DNA of 64,000 nt from Wenyingzhuangia gilva (GCF_030519655.1 NZ_JAUMIT010000003.1:310001-374000), one strand, 5' to 3'. Positions 1-9,017 are shown, counted from the stretch's first letter. Notes: a model not told the origin generated them from the sequence alone. Program-made: numbers and translations.

Positions 1-407
1 CATTTAGAATGTTGCATGGTTACATCAAAAACATCTCCGTGAAAAAACCAAGCTTTTTTGCCATCTAACTCTAATACTAGTTTGTTTACCAGTTGAAAGT
101 TCCCTATTTGAAAACCAACAAATTTTCTTAGCATTTCATCATGATTTCCAGTGATATAATATACCTCTGTTCCTTTGGTGACCAAAGAGGTAATATATTT
201 AATGACTTTCATATGAGGTTTAGGAAAATAACTCTTTTTAAACTGCCAAATATCAATAATATCTCCATTAAGAATTAAGATTTTAGGCTCAATAGTTTTT
301 AAATAGTTAAGTAATTCTTTTGCTCTAGATCCGTAAGTACCCAAGTGAATATCTGAAACAACGACTACATCTACTTTTCTTTTGTGTTTCTTTTTTGTGG
401 TAGGCAT
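1..407 (-). CDS. Metallophosphoesterase, LpxH-like (3' end outside window)
   Basis: The gene starts at 407 on the minus strand and runs off the left edge, leaving about 135 residues. Calcineurin-type metallophosphoesterase motifs appear in order: DIHLG near residue 19 (D-x-H), NGDIID (GD-x-x-D), GNHDE and FHGD. These bind a two-metal centre. Bacteroidota proteins with this layout are usually annotated as UDP-2,3-diacylglucosamine diphosphatase (lipid A synthesis), but other phosphoesterases share the motifs, so the substrate is inferred. The N-terminus is a basic stretch (MPTTKKKHKRK) with no signal peptide, which fits a cytoplasmic protein. A TAnnTTTG box at 430-437 supports this start. Confidence 0.8.
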   Translation of the reverse strand, partial: MPTTKKKHKRKVDVVVVSDIHLGTYGSRAKELLNYLKTIEPKILILNGDIIDIWQFKKSYFPKPHMKVIKYITSLVTKGTEVYYITGNHDEMLRKFVGFQIGNFQLVNKLVLELDGKKAWFFHGDVFDVTMQHSK

Positions 408-429
408 AAAATGACAATAATTAATTAGA

Positions 430-437
430 CAAACCTA
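430..437 (-). promoter_or_regulatory. -7 promoter box for the phosphoesterase
   Basis: The minus strand reads TAGGTTTG, a perfect match to the Bacteroidota TAnnTTTG -7 box. It ends 22 bases before the start codon at 407, giving a short leader. No clear -33 TTG is visible. Confidence 0.55.
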
Positions 438-609
438 TTTCATCATTGTTAAAGCTAGCTTAATTAAAAGTTAAATAATTGGTTTTAGGTGTTTTTGCTA
501 TAAAAACGGCCATTTATTTGCAGAATTTACTGATTGTCATTCCGTTAATTATATCTATTTTAAGTAAAGAATTGACGAGTCTTTTTAAAAATGATCTGTG
601 TTAATTTTT

Positions 610-617
610 TATATTTG
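610..617 (+). promoter_or_regulatory. -7 promoter box for DUF4954-glmS
   Basis: TATATTTG matches TAnnTTTG exactly. Transcription would begin about 7 bases later, near 624. That lies after the nearby ATG at 618 and before the TTG at 641, so it supports the TTG start of the downstream gene. Confidence 0.6.
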
Positions 618-640
618 ATGAACTTAGAAAACTCAAGCTT

Positions 641-2632
641 TTGAACAATTATAGAAGTATCACTAAAGAAGAAATTGATCAACTTATTCAACAAGGATGT
701 CAGTCTGATGCGTGGGACAAAATTTTTATAAAACCAACAACTGATGTCTCAAAAATGTCATCAGTCACTTTTTCTGGAGAAAACTACATTGGTAGTATTG
801 AAGGAGATAGAACATTTTATGGTGGAATTGTAAAACAAAACAGTATTAGAAATGTTCATTTACACAATTGTAAAATTGGAGACAATGCTTTTATTAACAA
901 CGTTAAAAGTTACATTGCCAATTACCATATTGGTGATAATGTACTGATAGACAATGTTGATATTATTGCGGTTGATGGTTCTTGTAGCTTTGGAAATGGC
1001 GTTTGTGTTGATGTAATTAATGAAGGAGGAGGAAGAGATATTCTTATTTTTAATCAATTATCTGCGCAAATTGCTTACTTATTAGCTTTATACAGACACA
1101 AAACAGTTTTGGTTGATGAACTAAAACGAATGATTGAAGAATATACAAAATCGATTACTTCGACTGTTGGATATATTGGAAATGATGTTAAAATTTTAAA
1201 TGCCAACACCATAAAAGGTGTTTGTATTGGCGATGGAGCTTATATCAATTCTGCCTCAAAATTAATTAATGGGAGTATTAATTCTACCAATGAATCTAAG
1301 GTTTATGTAGGAACGGGAGTAATGGCAACCAATTTTATTATTTCAAGTGATTCAAAGGTTGATAACTCTTCTGTGTTGACCAATTGTTTTATAGGTCAAG
1401 GTTGTTTAATTGATAAGCATTATTCCATAGAACATTCCATATTTTTCGCCAATTGTCAAGGTTTTAATGGAGAAGCTTGTTCTATTTTTGCTGGACCTTA
1501 TACGGTTACACACCATAAATCTACCTTGTTAATTGCAGGATTGTTTTCTTTTATGAATGCCGGAAGTGGATCAAACCAAAGCAATCACATGTATAAGTTA
1601 GGACCAATTCATCAAGGAATTATGGAGCGTGGTGCTAAAACAACGAGTGATTCTTATGTATTGTGGCCATCAAAAATAGGTCCTTTTACATTGGTGATGG
1701 GAAGACATTATCAACATGTAGATTCTTCAGATTTTCCATTTTCTTATTTGATAGAAGATAAAAACAAATCGTATTTAATTCCAGGAGCAAATTTAAAAAG
1801 TGTAGGAACGGTTAGGGATGCACAAAAATGGCCAAAAAGAGATAATAGGCATTCAAAAAATAGAATGGACATTATCAATTTTAACTTGTTGAGTCCGTAT
1901 ACCATTCATAAAGTTTCAGAAGGATTAAAATACTTAAATACTATTTTAGAGCTTTCGGGAGATAAATTAGAGGAATATAACTATAAAGATATGGTTGTAA
2001 AAAAATCTAGTTTACATAACGGAATAAAAATGTACAATATTGTGATTAATAAATTTTTAGGGAACTCTATTATAAGTAGGGTAGAAGATAAAAATATTAA
2101 AACAATTGATGAGTTAAGAGAAATACTAAAACCTACATCAAACATAGGAAAAGGAAAGTGGATAGATGTTAGTGGTTTATTATGTCCCATATCTGCTTTG
2201 AATCTTTTTGTAGATAAAGTAGAAAAATTAGAAGTAAAAACGATTGAGGATGTCATTGAGGAATTGAATCAAATCAACAATCATTATTATGAATACGAAT
2301 GGAATTGGGCGGTAGAATTGATTGAAAGTTTTTATAAAATTAAAATTGAAGAAATTACACAAGAAGATTTTATTAGTATTGTAAATGATTGGAAGAAATC
2401 GGTAGTAGATTTAGATAAAATGCTTTATAAAGATGCTAGTAAAGAGTTTGATTTGCATTCTTATGTAGGTTTTGGGGCTGATGGTGATGAAAAAGAAAAA
2501 TTAGCAGATTTCAAGAGTGTTCGTGGAGCTTTTGAAAGTAATTCAACGGTGTTAGAAATATTAAGTCATATCGACAGAAAAGAAAAGTTAGGGACTAAAA
2601 TAATTGCTCAAATCAAAGAGATTAAAGGATAA
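641..2632 (+). CDS. DUF4954 family protein (hexapeptide-repeat, sugar-nucleotide-transferase-like)
   Basis: A 663-residue protein of the Bacteroidota DUF4954 family. Residues from about 45 to 350 carry repeated short hydrophobic/Gly patterns (IGDNAFINNV, IGDNVLIDNV, IGDGAYINSA, VGTGVMATNF), typical of a left-handed beta-helix as in hexapeptide acyltransferases and the C-terminal part of NDP-sugar enzymes. The exact reaction is unknown. The next gene, glmS, begins 3 bases after the stop, so the two are probably co-transcribed and a role in amino-sugar or envelope precursor metabolism is inferred. The start is TTG (641). The nearby ATG at 618 is out of frame, opens only an 8-codon frame, and lies upstream of the expected transcription start. 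Confidence 0.85.
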   Translation: MNNYRSITKEEIDQLIQQGCQSDAWDKIFIKPTTDVSKMSSVTFSGENYIGSIEGDRTFYGGIVKQNSIRNVHLHNCKIGDNAFINNVKSYIANYHIGDNVLIDNVDIIAVDGSCSFGNGVCVDVINEGGGRDILIFNQLSAQIAYLLALYRHKTVLVDELKRMIEEYTKSITSTVGYIGNDVKILNANTIKGVCIGDGAYINSASKLINGSINSTNESKVYVGTGVMATNFIISSDSKVDNSSVLTNCFIGQGCLIDKHYSIEHSIFFANCQGFNGEACSIFAGPYTVTHHKSTLLIAGLFSFMNAGSGSNQSNHMYKLGPIHQGIMERGAKTTSDSYVLWPSKIGPFTLVMGRHYQHVDSSDFPFSYLIEDKNKSYLIPGANLKSVGTVRDAQKWPKRDNRHSKNRMDIINFNLLSPYTIHKVSEGLKYLNTILELSGDKLEEYNYKDMVVKKSSLHNGIKMYNIVINKFLGNSIISRVEDKNIKTIDELREILKPTSNIGKGKWIDVSGLLCPISALNLFVDKVEKLEVKTIEDVIEELNQINNHYYEYEWNWAVELIESFYKIKIEEITQEDFISIVNDWKKSVVDLDKMLYKDASKEFDLHSYVGFGADGDEKEKLADFKSVRGAFESNSTVLEILSHIDRKEKLGTKIIAQIKEIKG

Positions 2633-2635
2633 ATT

Positions 2636-4480
2636 ATGTGTGGAATCGTAGGGTATATTGGGAAGAAACAAGCTTCTAATATTTTAATTGAAGGGTTAAA
2701 GAAATTAGAATATAGAGGTTACGATAGCGCAGGAATTGCGGTGTTAGATAGTGATATTTTGGTTTACAAACAACCAGGAAAAGTCGTGAATCTTGAAGAA
2801 AGTATTGATGAGAAAGTAGTGGGTAAAACCATTGGTGTTGCTCATACTCGTTGGGCTACACACGGAGAACCTACCAAAGAAAACGCACACCCTCATAAAT
2901 CTAACAATCAAGAAATAGTATTGGTTCATAACGGAATTATTGAAAATTATAAATTCTTAAAAGATGAACTTTTAGATCATGGTTTTACTTTTTTAGGTCA
3001 AACTGATACAGAAGTTTTGGTGAATTACATCCAATATATTCAAGACAAAGATCAGACAACGATTGATGTTGCCGTAAGAAAAGCCTTGCAAAATGTAAAT
3101 GGTGCTTACGCTTTGGCTATTATGGATAAAAAAGAACCTAATAAAATGGTGGTGACTCGTAAAGGGAGTCCACTTGCTATTGGTTTAACAGATACAAATG
3201 ATGAGTTTTATGTAGCTTCTGATGCCATTCCAATTATTGAACATACACAATCTTTAGTCTATTTAAATGACAATGATGTGGTGGTGTTAGAAAGAGGTCA
3301 GCAAATGAAAGTGACTGATATTTATGGGGTTGAAAAACAGTACAAAGTTAAAACACTTGATTTAAATTTAGATAAGGTTAGCAAAGGAGATTATGAGCAT
3401 TATATGCTTAAAGAAATTTTTGAGCAACCTTCTACCATTAAAAACACTTTGTTTAGTCACTTAAATACAGAGAACTCAAACATTCATTTTGAGAATTTAG
3501 ATGAACTAAAAGAAAAACTAGTCAAAGCAAGTAGAATTATCATTGTTTCTTGTGGTACTTCATGGCATGCAGGAATTGTAGGAGAATATATTATTGAAGA
3601 ATTGGCAAGAATTCCTGTTGAAGTGGAATATGCTTCAGAATTTAGATATAGAAATCCAATCATTACCAAAGATGATATCGTAATGGCTATTTCTCAGTCT
3701 GGGGAGACAGCCGACACTTTAGCGGCTTTACGTTATTCCAAAGCACAAGGAGCTACTACTTTTTGTATTTGTAATGTGTTTAACTCCTCTATGGCAAGAG
3801 AGTGTGATTTTACAGCCTATACTTATGCGGGAGCAGAAATTGGAGTAGCCAGTACCAAAGCATTTACGGCTCAAGTTGCGGTAGTTTCTTTATTGGCTAT
3901 TCAGTTAGGATTGGAAAGAAATGAAATCACTCAAGAAAAAGCCAATAGTTTGGTAGAAGAAATCAAAACCCTTCCTTCTGTGGTGAATCATATTTTTAAT
4001 ATTGATGATCATATTAAAAGTGTTGCTAAAAATTATACCAAAACGACAAGCTTTTTGTTTTTAGGAAGAGGAATCAACTTTCCTATTGCTTTAGAAGGAG
4101 CTTTAAAATTAAAAGAAATCTCATATATACATGCAGAAGGATATCCAGCAGCAGAAATGAAGCACGGACCTATTGCCATGATTGAAGAATCTTTACCAAC
4201 GGTAATTATTGCCACCAATAATGAATATTACGATAAATTAGTATCGAATGCACAAGAGGTAAAAGCACGTAAGGGGCCAATTATTGCTGTGGTAAACGAA
4301 GATGATAGCGAAATGATTCATACGGCAGACTTTGTTTTTAAAGTGCCTAGAGTGTCGGATATGTTACAGCCAATTGTGTCTGTAATTCCGTTACAATTAT
4401 TCTCTTATCACGTAGCAGTGTTAAAAGGATGTAATGTAGATCAACCAAGAAATTTAGCGAAATCTGTAACGGTGGAGTAA
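2636..4480 (+). CDS. glmS: Glutamine--fructose-6-phosphate aminotransferase (isomerizing)
   Basis: GlmS makes glucosamine-6-phosphate from fructose-6-phosphate and glutamine, the first step towards UDP-GlcNAc for peptidoglycan and LPS. The 614-residue length is normal. The protein begins MCGIVGYIG, so Cys2 becomes the N-terminal nucleophile of the class II glutaminase domain (about 1-220). Two SIS sugar-isomerase domains follow, with SCGTS near 306, SQSGETADT near 352 and the usual C-terminal end KSVTVE. It lies 3 bases after DUF4954, so there is no room for a glmS ribozyme. A strong hairpin terminator follows. Confidence 0.97.
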   Translation: MCGIVGYIGKKQASNILIEGLKKLEYRGYDSAGIAVLDSDILVYKQPGKVVNLEESIDEKVVGKTIGVAHTRWATHGEPTKENAHPHKSNNQEIVLVHNGIIENYKFLKDELLDHGFTFLGQTDTEVLVNYIQYIQDKDQTTIDVAVRKALQNVNGAYALAIMDKKEPNKMVVTRKGSPLAIGLTDTNDEFYVASDAIPIIEHTQSLVYLNDNDVVVLERGQQMKVTDIYGVEKQYKVKTLDLNLDKVSKGDYEHYMLKEIFEQPSTIKNTLFSHLNTENSNIHFENLDELKEKLVKASRIIIVSCGTSWHAGIVGEYIIEELARIPVEVEYASEFRYRNPIITKDDIVMAISQSGETADTLAALRYSKAQGATTFCICNVFNSSMARECDFTAYTYAGAEIGVASTKAFTAQVAVVSLLAIQLGLERNEITQEKANSLVEEIKTLPSVVNHIFNIDDHIKSVAKNYTKTTSFLFLGRGINFPIALEGALKLKEISYIHAEGYPAAEMKHGPIAMIEESLPTVIIATNNEYYDKLVSNAQEVKARKGPIIAVVNEDDSEMIHTADFVFKVPRVSDMLQPIVSVIPLQLFSYHVAVLKGCNVDQPRNLAKSVTVE

Positions 4481-4502
4481 AATTTATTGATTATTAAAAA
4501 CC

Positions 4503-4540
4503 AAAAAAGCTATCTAAATTTTAGATAGCTTTTTGTTTTT
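4503..4540. terminator. Bidirectional terminator between glmS and the lipoprotein gene
   Basis: GCTATCTAAA and its complement TTTAGATAGC form a hairpin flanked by an A-run on the left and a T-run on the right, so it can act on both converging transcripts. Confidence 0.85.
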
Positions 4541-4567
4541 TTTAGATGCTAAAATAAATCCTAAAGA

Positions 4568-5068
4568 TCATTTTTTATGAATATTTACTTTTCCATACTC
4601 AAGAATATTATAATTAGAATCTTGTAGAACAAAATAAAGTCTGTAGAAACCTGAAGGTTTGTCGGTCAAATGATATGCTACTTTTAAATTTTTTAGAGAT
4701 CTTGATTCTATGATTTTTTCGTATTTATTGTTTACAATAATGGTATTGATTATAGAACGAGGATAACTAAATGATAAATTGACAATATCTTGAAAGGGGT
4801 TAGGATATAAAATAATATCATAATTAATATCTACAATTGACAGATTACCTTCGTCATCTTCTATTGGTTTATTTTCGTTTAATAAATTTTCATAAGTATT
4901 GGTTTTATTAAAATCTAGAGAATCAAATAGTTTCTTTTCAAATTGACTAAAGTCATTCATTTGAAAATCTAATGAACTATTATTTATGCCAAAATCATCA
5001 TTGTCTTTTTTACAACTTATAATTCCTATAAGTATTATGGAGTAGATAAAAATTCTGTTTTTTTTCAT
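4568..5068 (-). CDS. Small lipoprotein with a T9SS-like C-terminal domain
   Basis: About 166 residues, beginning MKKNRIFIYS. A lipoprotein signal (hydrophobic stretch, then IISC with Cys about residue 19, followed by KKDNDD) indicates membrane anchoring. The C-terminal about 80 residues carry YPNPF, then a hydrophobic-alternating pattern (DIVNLSF) and a late SGFYRLYF strand. This resembles the beta-sandwich sorting domain of type IX secretion cargo, though the end lacks a typical KxxVK tail. Function is not recognised. The frame can be extended 9 codons upstream to 5095, but that would overlap miaA and spoil the signal peptide, so 5068 is preferred. It is the last gene of the miaA run. Confidence 0.7.
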   Translation of the reverse strand: MKKNRIFIYSIILIGIISCKKDNDDFGINNSSLDFQMNDFSQFEKKLFDSLDFNKTNTYENLLNENKPIEDDEGNLSIVDINYDIILYPNPFQDIVNLSFSYPRSIINTIIVNNKYEKIIESRSLKNLKVAYHLTDKPSGFYRLYFVLQDSNYNILEYGKVNIHKK

Positions 5069-5078
5069 AGCAATAAGT

Positions 5079-5978
5079 TTATATAGAGGTTTCAATTTTG
5101 TTTATAATATTTTTTACATCTTCCATATAATCAAACCACCATGTGTTTTCATCTTTTTTAAACCAAGTGAGTTGTCTTTTGGCAAAACGTCTTGAGTTTT
5201 TTTTGATTTCTGAAATGGCAAAATCAAAATCAATAGTTCCATCTAAATATTGGAATAATTCTCTATAACCAACTGTTTGTAGGGCGTTTAAATTTTTTAA
5301 AGGGTAAAGTGATTCAACTTCTTTTAAAAGTCCCTTTTCTAGCATAATATCAACCCTACGATTGATACGATCATAAATAATTTCTCTATCAGCGGTCAAT
5401 CCAATTTTAATAGGAGTAAAGTTTCTTGGTGTTTTAGGTTTGTTTTTAAAAGAACTATAGGTTTGTCCACTTCCTATACAAACTTCTAAAGCACGAATAA
5501 TTCGATGAGGATTCTCAATAGTTATTTCTTGGTAAGTTTCAGGATCTAATGTTTTTAATTGATTTTGTAAACTTTCTAATCCTTCTTTTTCTAATCTTTT
5601 ATTTAATTCTTCTCTAACAGAAGCATCAATAGTAGGGAAGTGGTCTAATCCGTTTATCACGGCATCTACATACAATCCGCTACCGCCAACCATAATTACA
5701 ATGTTGTTTTTTAAGAAAAGCTCCTCTAATTTTTGCAATGCTTCACGTTCAAAATGACCAACGCTATATGCTTCGTGTATGCTTTTATTCTGAATAAAAT
5801 GATGCGTGGCTGCAGCCAATTCTTCGGGTTCAGGAACGGCTGTACCAATAGACATTTCTTTAAAAAATTGTCTAGAATCACAAGAAATAATTTCAGCGTT
5901 AAAATGTTGAGCCAATTGAATGCTTAACGCTGTTTTTCCAATAGCAGTAGGGCCTACAACCGTAATTAAATAATTCAT
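5079..5978 (-). CDS. miaA: tRNA dimethylallyltransferase
   Basis: MiaA transfers a dimethylallyl group to the N6 of A37 in tRNAs that read UNN codons. The 299-residue length is typical. Visible motifs are the P-loop GPTAIGKT (9-16), DSRQ (34-37, containing the catalytic Asp), GGSGLY near 100, and the C-terminal RRFAKRQLTWFKKD, which is the usual tRNA-contacting end. It lies 4 bases downstream of the ion channel gene and 10 upstream of the lipoprotein start, so it is part of a minus-strand run. Confidence 0.97.
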   Translation of the reverse strand: MNYLITVVGPTAIGKTALSIQLAQHFNAEIISCDSRQFFKEMSIGTAVPEPEELAAATHHFIQNKSIHEAYSVGHFEREALQKLEELFLKNNIVIMVGGSGLYVDAVINGLDHFPTIDASVREELNKRLEKEGLESLQNQLKTLDPETYQEITIENPHRIIRALEVCIGSGQTYSSFKNKPKTPRNFTPIKIGLTADREIIYDRINRRVDIMLEKGLLKEVESLYPLKNLNALQTVGYRELFQYLDGTIDFDFAISEIKKNSRRFAKRQLTWFKKDENTWWFDYMEDVKNIINKIETSI

Positions 5979-5982
5979 TTAT

Positions 5983-6801
5983 CTATAGTCTTTCTCCACA
6001 TTGATGACAATATTTTGCATGGTCACCATGATGATCTTCATTACAATTATTACAAACTTGTGTGTTTATTTTATGTTTTTTCACATCACTGTATTCAGAA
6101 GAAACAATTCCTGTGGGTACAGCAATAATTCCATATCCCATTATCATTACAATAGTGGCAAAAAATTGTCCTAAAGCGGTAACTGGAGCTATATCACCAT
6201 AACCAACAGTAGTCATGGTTACCACAATCCAATAAATACTTCTTGGAATACTGGTAAAACCACTATCGGCATTTCCTTCTATTAAATACATAATGGTTCC
6301 AAGTACTATGGAAAGTACTACGACAGCAAAAACAAAGACACCAATTTTCGCTCTACTGGCTTTAATGGCCTTGAGTAAATCGTTAGAAGCTCCTACATAT
6401 CTAACAATTTTTAAAATGGTAAAAACCCTTAGCAAACGTAAAGATCTTAACACTAATAAAGCTTCGGTATTTCCTATAAAAAGACCTAAATATTTAGGTA
6501 AAGTTGCAGCCAAATCAATTAGACCATAAGCGCTAAAAATATATTTTAAAGGGGATTTTACGGTAGAAACTCTTAATATATATTCAATGGTAAATAAAAT
6601 GGTAATGACCCATTCTATGATTTGAAAATAAGTTCCATAAACAGCTTGTAAGTGTTCAACACTTTCTAGCATTACTACCAAAACACTAATTAGGATTAAA
6701 AGAAGTAAGATTACATCAAACAATTTACCTGCAGGGGTGTCTGCTTCATAAATAATTTCATGTAATTTCTTTTTCCAAGTTTTGTGCTCTTTTTTATTCA
6801 A
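5983..6801 (-). CDS. Voltage-gated-type ion (potassium) channel with C-terminal zinc ribbon
   Basis: A 272-residue inner-membrane channel. The first ~170 residues give several hydrophobic segments and an S4-like stretch with spaced Arg (LRSLRLLRVF, about 118-127). The pore loop has the potassium selectivity filter TVGYGD (198-203) followed by an inner helix. The cytoplasmic tail ends with four Cys in two C-x-x-C pairs (250/253 and 265/268), a small zinc-ribbon module. The family is the PF00520 ion channels, and potassium selectivity follows from TVGYGD. The start overlaps the end of the upstream exonuclease by 8 bases, so the two are translationally coupled. Confidence 0.88.
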   Translation of the reverse strand: MNKKEHKTWKKKLHEIIYEADTPAGKLFDVILLLLILISVLVVMLESVEHLQAVYGTYFQIIEWVITILFTIEYILRVSTVKSPLKYIFSAYGLIDLAATLPKYLGLFIGNTEALLVLRSLRLLRVFTILKIVRYVGASNDLLKAIKASRAKIGVFVFAVVVLSIVLGTIMYLIEGNADSGFTSIPRSIYWIVVTMTTVGYGDIAPVTALGQFFATIVMIMGYGIIAVPTGIVSSEYSDVKKHKINTQVCNNCNEDHHGDHAKYCHQCGERL

Positions 6802-7882
6802 AACGAATGATTTTTTTGAATTTACCAGTGTCTAAATATTTTTTAACCTGTTCTCTATTATAAAGATTGTCTTCTATAGGAGAAATTAAGTTTCGTATAA
6901 TGTCTATATGCGTAATTTGATAAGCCAATTCCACATAACCATATCCTTTTAACTGCCCATTTTCTAATAAAAAAATAGATTTTTCTGCTGTTCCTCTTCC
7001 GTTATCAATAAAAATGGCATTGCCTGAATTAAAAACGGTGGTAGGAATGTTTTTTTTAGAAATAGTATTAAACCTAGGCTGATTTTTCTCAATGGCTTGG
7101 TTGCTTTTAATGCTAGAGATTAACAAGCTTCCTGTTTCTTCAAAAGTAATATCGTGAATCTTTTTTTGTAAGGATTTAGAGCGATTGGATTTACGCATCA
7201 ATAGTTGATTGACTCCCGTTCTAATGTTTTTGTTTTTACCGATGTAAATAATATCACCGTTTTCATTATGAATATAAAAAACGCCTGTTTTTCTTGGTGC
7301 TTTATCTAATAGTTTTTGGAAATGGTTGCTTAATTTACTCTTGGTTTTTCCTTCTGCTTTTATGTTGGTTTTAATAATGGTTTTATCCACATCTTTATTG
7401 AGTAACATCTTAAAAAGCTTTACGGTTGCCAATGCATCTCCATTGGCTCTATGTCTTTCACTCATAGGAATTCCAAGACTTTTACAGAGTTTACCTAGAC
7501 TGTAAGATTCTTGATCAGGAATTAATTTTCTACTTAATTCTACAGTGCAAAGCGTGTCTTTTACAAAATTATAGCCCAAACGGTTAAACTCATTTCTTAA
7601 AATTCTGTAATCAAAACTTGAGTTGTGGGCAACCAAAACACAGTCTTCAGTAATCTCTATAATCTGCTTGGCTATTTCATGAAACTTAGGGGCATTGCGT
7701 AACATTTTGTTGTTAATTCCTGTTAATTGTACTACAAAAGGTTGGATAGGAATTTCTGGATTGACCAAAGTAATAAATTTATCGACTACTTTTTTGCCAT
7801 CAAATTTATGAATGGCTATTTCAGTCATTCCTTCTTCATTAAATTTTCCTCCAGTAGTTTCTATGTCTAGAATAGCGTACAT
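6794..7882 (-). CDS. DEDDh 3'-5' exonuclease fused to a GIY-YIG nuclease (DnaQ-UvrC type)
   Basis: A 362-residue two-domain protein. Residues 1-~160 are a DnaQ-like exonuclease with the DEDDh residues D6, E8 (DIETT), D91 (HNSSFDYRIL) and H144/D149 (ERHRANGDA). Residues ~195-280 are a GIY-YIG domain: GVFYI (200-204), YIG (213-215) and an Arg at 221, as in the UvrC N-terminal domain and Cho. Such fusions are widespread in Bacteroidota and probably act in DNA repair; this is inferred. A leader of about 44 bases separates the start from a TAnnTTTG box at 7933-7940. It is the first gene of the channel-miaA-lipoprotein run. Confidence 0.9.
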   Translation of the reverse strand: MYAILDIETTGGKFNEEGMTEIAIHKFDGKKVVDKFITLVNPEIPIQPFVVQLTGINNKMLRNAPKFHEIAKQIIEITEDCVLVAHNSSFDYRILRNEFNRLGYNFVKDTLCTVELSRKLIPDQESYSLGKLCKSLGIPMSERHRANGDALATVKLFKMLLNKDVDKTIIKTNIKAEGKTKSKLSNHFQKLLDKAPRKTGVFYIHNENGDIIYIGKNKNIRTGVNQLLMRKSNRSKSLQKKIHDITFEETGSLLISSIKSNQAIEKNQPRFNTISKKNIPTTVFNSGNAIFIDNGRGTAEKSIFLLENGQLKGYGYVELAYQITHIDIIRNLISPIEDNLYNREQVKKYLDTGKFKKIIRFE

Positions 7883-7932
7883 CTAATCAATTAACAGTTA
7901 GTATTAAGCTTTATAAGCCCTATGTTTTGTCA

Positions 7933-7940
7933 CAAATATA
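7933..7940 (-). promoter_or_regulatory. -7 promoter box for the exonuclease/channel/miaA run
   Basis: The minus strand reads TATATTTG, an exact TAnnTTTG match, 50 bases before the exonuclease start codon in the divergent intergenic region. Confidence 0.55.
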
Positions 7941-8026
7941 ACATATCCAAATTGATTGATGTTAGCTATTATTCAACTATGTTAAAAATATAGATTTTAG
8001 ATGGTTTTAAGGATTTTTGGTTTTGC

Positions 8027-8034
8027 TACCTTTG
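8027..8034 (+). promoter_or_regulatory. -7 promoter box for the AraC regulator
   Basis: TACCTTTG matches TAnnTTTG. With transcription starting near 8041, it leaves a leader of about 15 bases before the GTG start at 8056, which supports that unusual start. Confidence 0.55.
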
Positions 8035-8055
8035 TGAGAAGGTAAAACACAAAAA

Positions 8056-8931
8056 GTGAAAGTTTTTAATTCCATAAAAGAGTTGTTAGACGAAATTAAT
8101 TTGACTAGAAAAATGGTTTCTCCATATTTCTATATTTTTAGGTATGACGAACTTGATTATGAAAAAAGAATTGAAAATTTCCCTCATTATAAGCGTTTTT
8201 TTGAGATTTCTTTTTATGAAGAAAATGAAAATAAAACTCAAATAGGACATACTGTTTTAAAAGATTTAAATAATGCGATCACTTTTACATCACCCATGCA
8301 GTCGCTGTCTATCAACAGAATTAAAAGACCTGTAGGGTATGTAATGTTTTTTAATGCTAAGTTTTTTACCCCAGAAAGACATCAATATAATATTCAGCAA
8401 GATTTTCCTTTTTTTAAGTTAAACACCACGCCTGTTTATAAAATTAGCCAAGAAGAGAAATTATACATAAAAAATATTTTAGAGAATATCCATAAAGAAA
8501 GTTTAGAGAATAAATCTCAGTGTAAAGAAATTATTCAATCATACCTTTTGATTTTATTAAATTATATTACCCGAATTTTAAAAGGAGATTCAGGAAATGT
8601 AAAACTAAAACGTTACGAAGAAATTACTTCTAATTTTGAAGAAATGATTTTACAAGAGGATGAAAGTTATAAAAGTATTGTTTCTTATGCTAAATTATTA
8701 GGCATCACACCTTTGTATTTGTCAGAATGTGTTAAAAAAACAACAGGATTATCAGCTAAAAAAGTATTGACAAACTATCAAATTCTAAAAGCAAAATCTT
8801 TATTGGTACAAACCACAAACTCTATAGATGAGATTGCTCATGTCATGGGTTTTAAAGAAACTACTAATTTTATCAAATTTTTTAAAAAGGATCAACAGAT
8901 TACGCCTTTGGCCTATAGAAAACTACCATAA
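8056..8931 (+). CDS. AraC-family transcriptional regulator
   Basis: A 291-residue regulator. The C-terminal ~95 residues (about 195-291) contain two helix-turn-helix motifs of AraC/XylS type, ending in the diagnostic HVMGFKETTNFIKFFKK...TPLAYRK pattern. The N-terminal ~180 residues are the sensing part, with no recognisable ligand motif. Start is GTG (8056). The drug-efflux MFS gene begins 86 bases downstream with its own promoter, and such AraC/Bcr-type pairs suggest the regulator controls the transporter; this is inferred from position only. Confidence 0.88.
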   Translation: MKVFNSIKELLDEINLTRKMVSPYFYIFRYDELDYEKRIENFPHYKRFFEISFYEENENKTQIGHTVLKDLNNAITFTSPMQSLSINRIKRPVGYVMFFNAKFFTPERHQYNIQQDFPFFKLNTTPVYKISQEEKLYIKNILENIHKESLENKSQCKEIIQSYLLILLNYITRILKGDSGNVKLKRYEEITSNFEEMILQEDESYKSIVSYAKLLGITPLYLSECVKKTTGLSAKKVLTNYQILKAKSLLVQTTNSIDEIAHVMGFKETTNFIKFFKKDQQITPLAYRKLP

Positions 8932-8982
8932 AAAGTATCATTTTAGTATACTTTTGTATTGCTGTATCATTTGTAAACTGCC

Positions 8983-8990
8983 TAACTTTG
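8983..8990 (+). promoter_or_regulatory. -7 promoter box for the MFS transporter
   Basis: TAACTTTG matches TAnnTTTG. A possible TTG start at 8988 lies inside this box, so it cannot be translated from this promoter. The ATG at 9018 is the supported start. Confidence 0.6.
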
Positions 8991-9017
8991 TCCTCATCAA
9001 TAAAAGTAGTTTTAGGT

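Noticed and set aside
860-2256. Minus-strand frames inside DUF4954
   Set aside because: Shadows of a repeat-rich gene with strong coding evidence on the plus strand.
2633-2640. Possible glmS ribozyme
   Set aside because: Only 3 bases separate DUF4954 and glmS, so there is no space for it.
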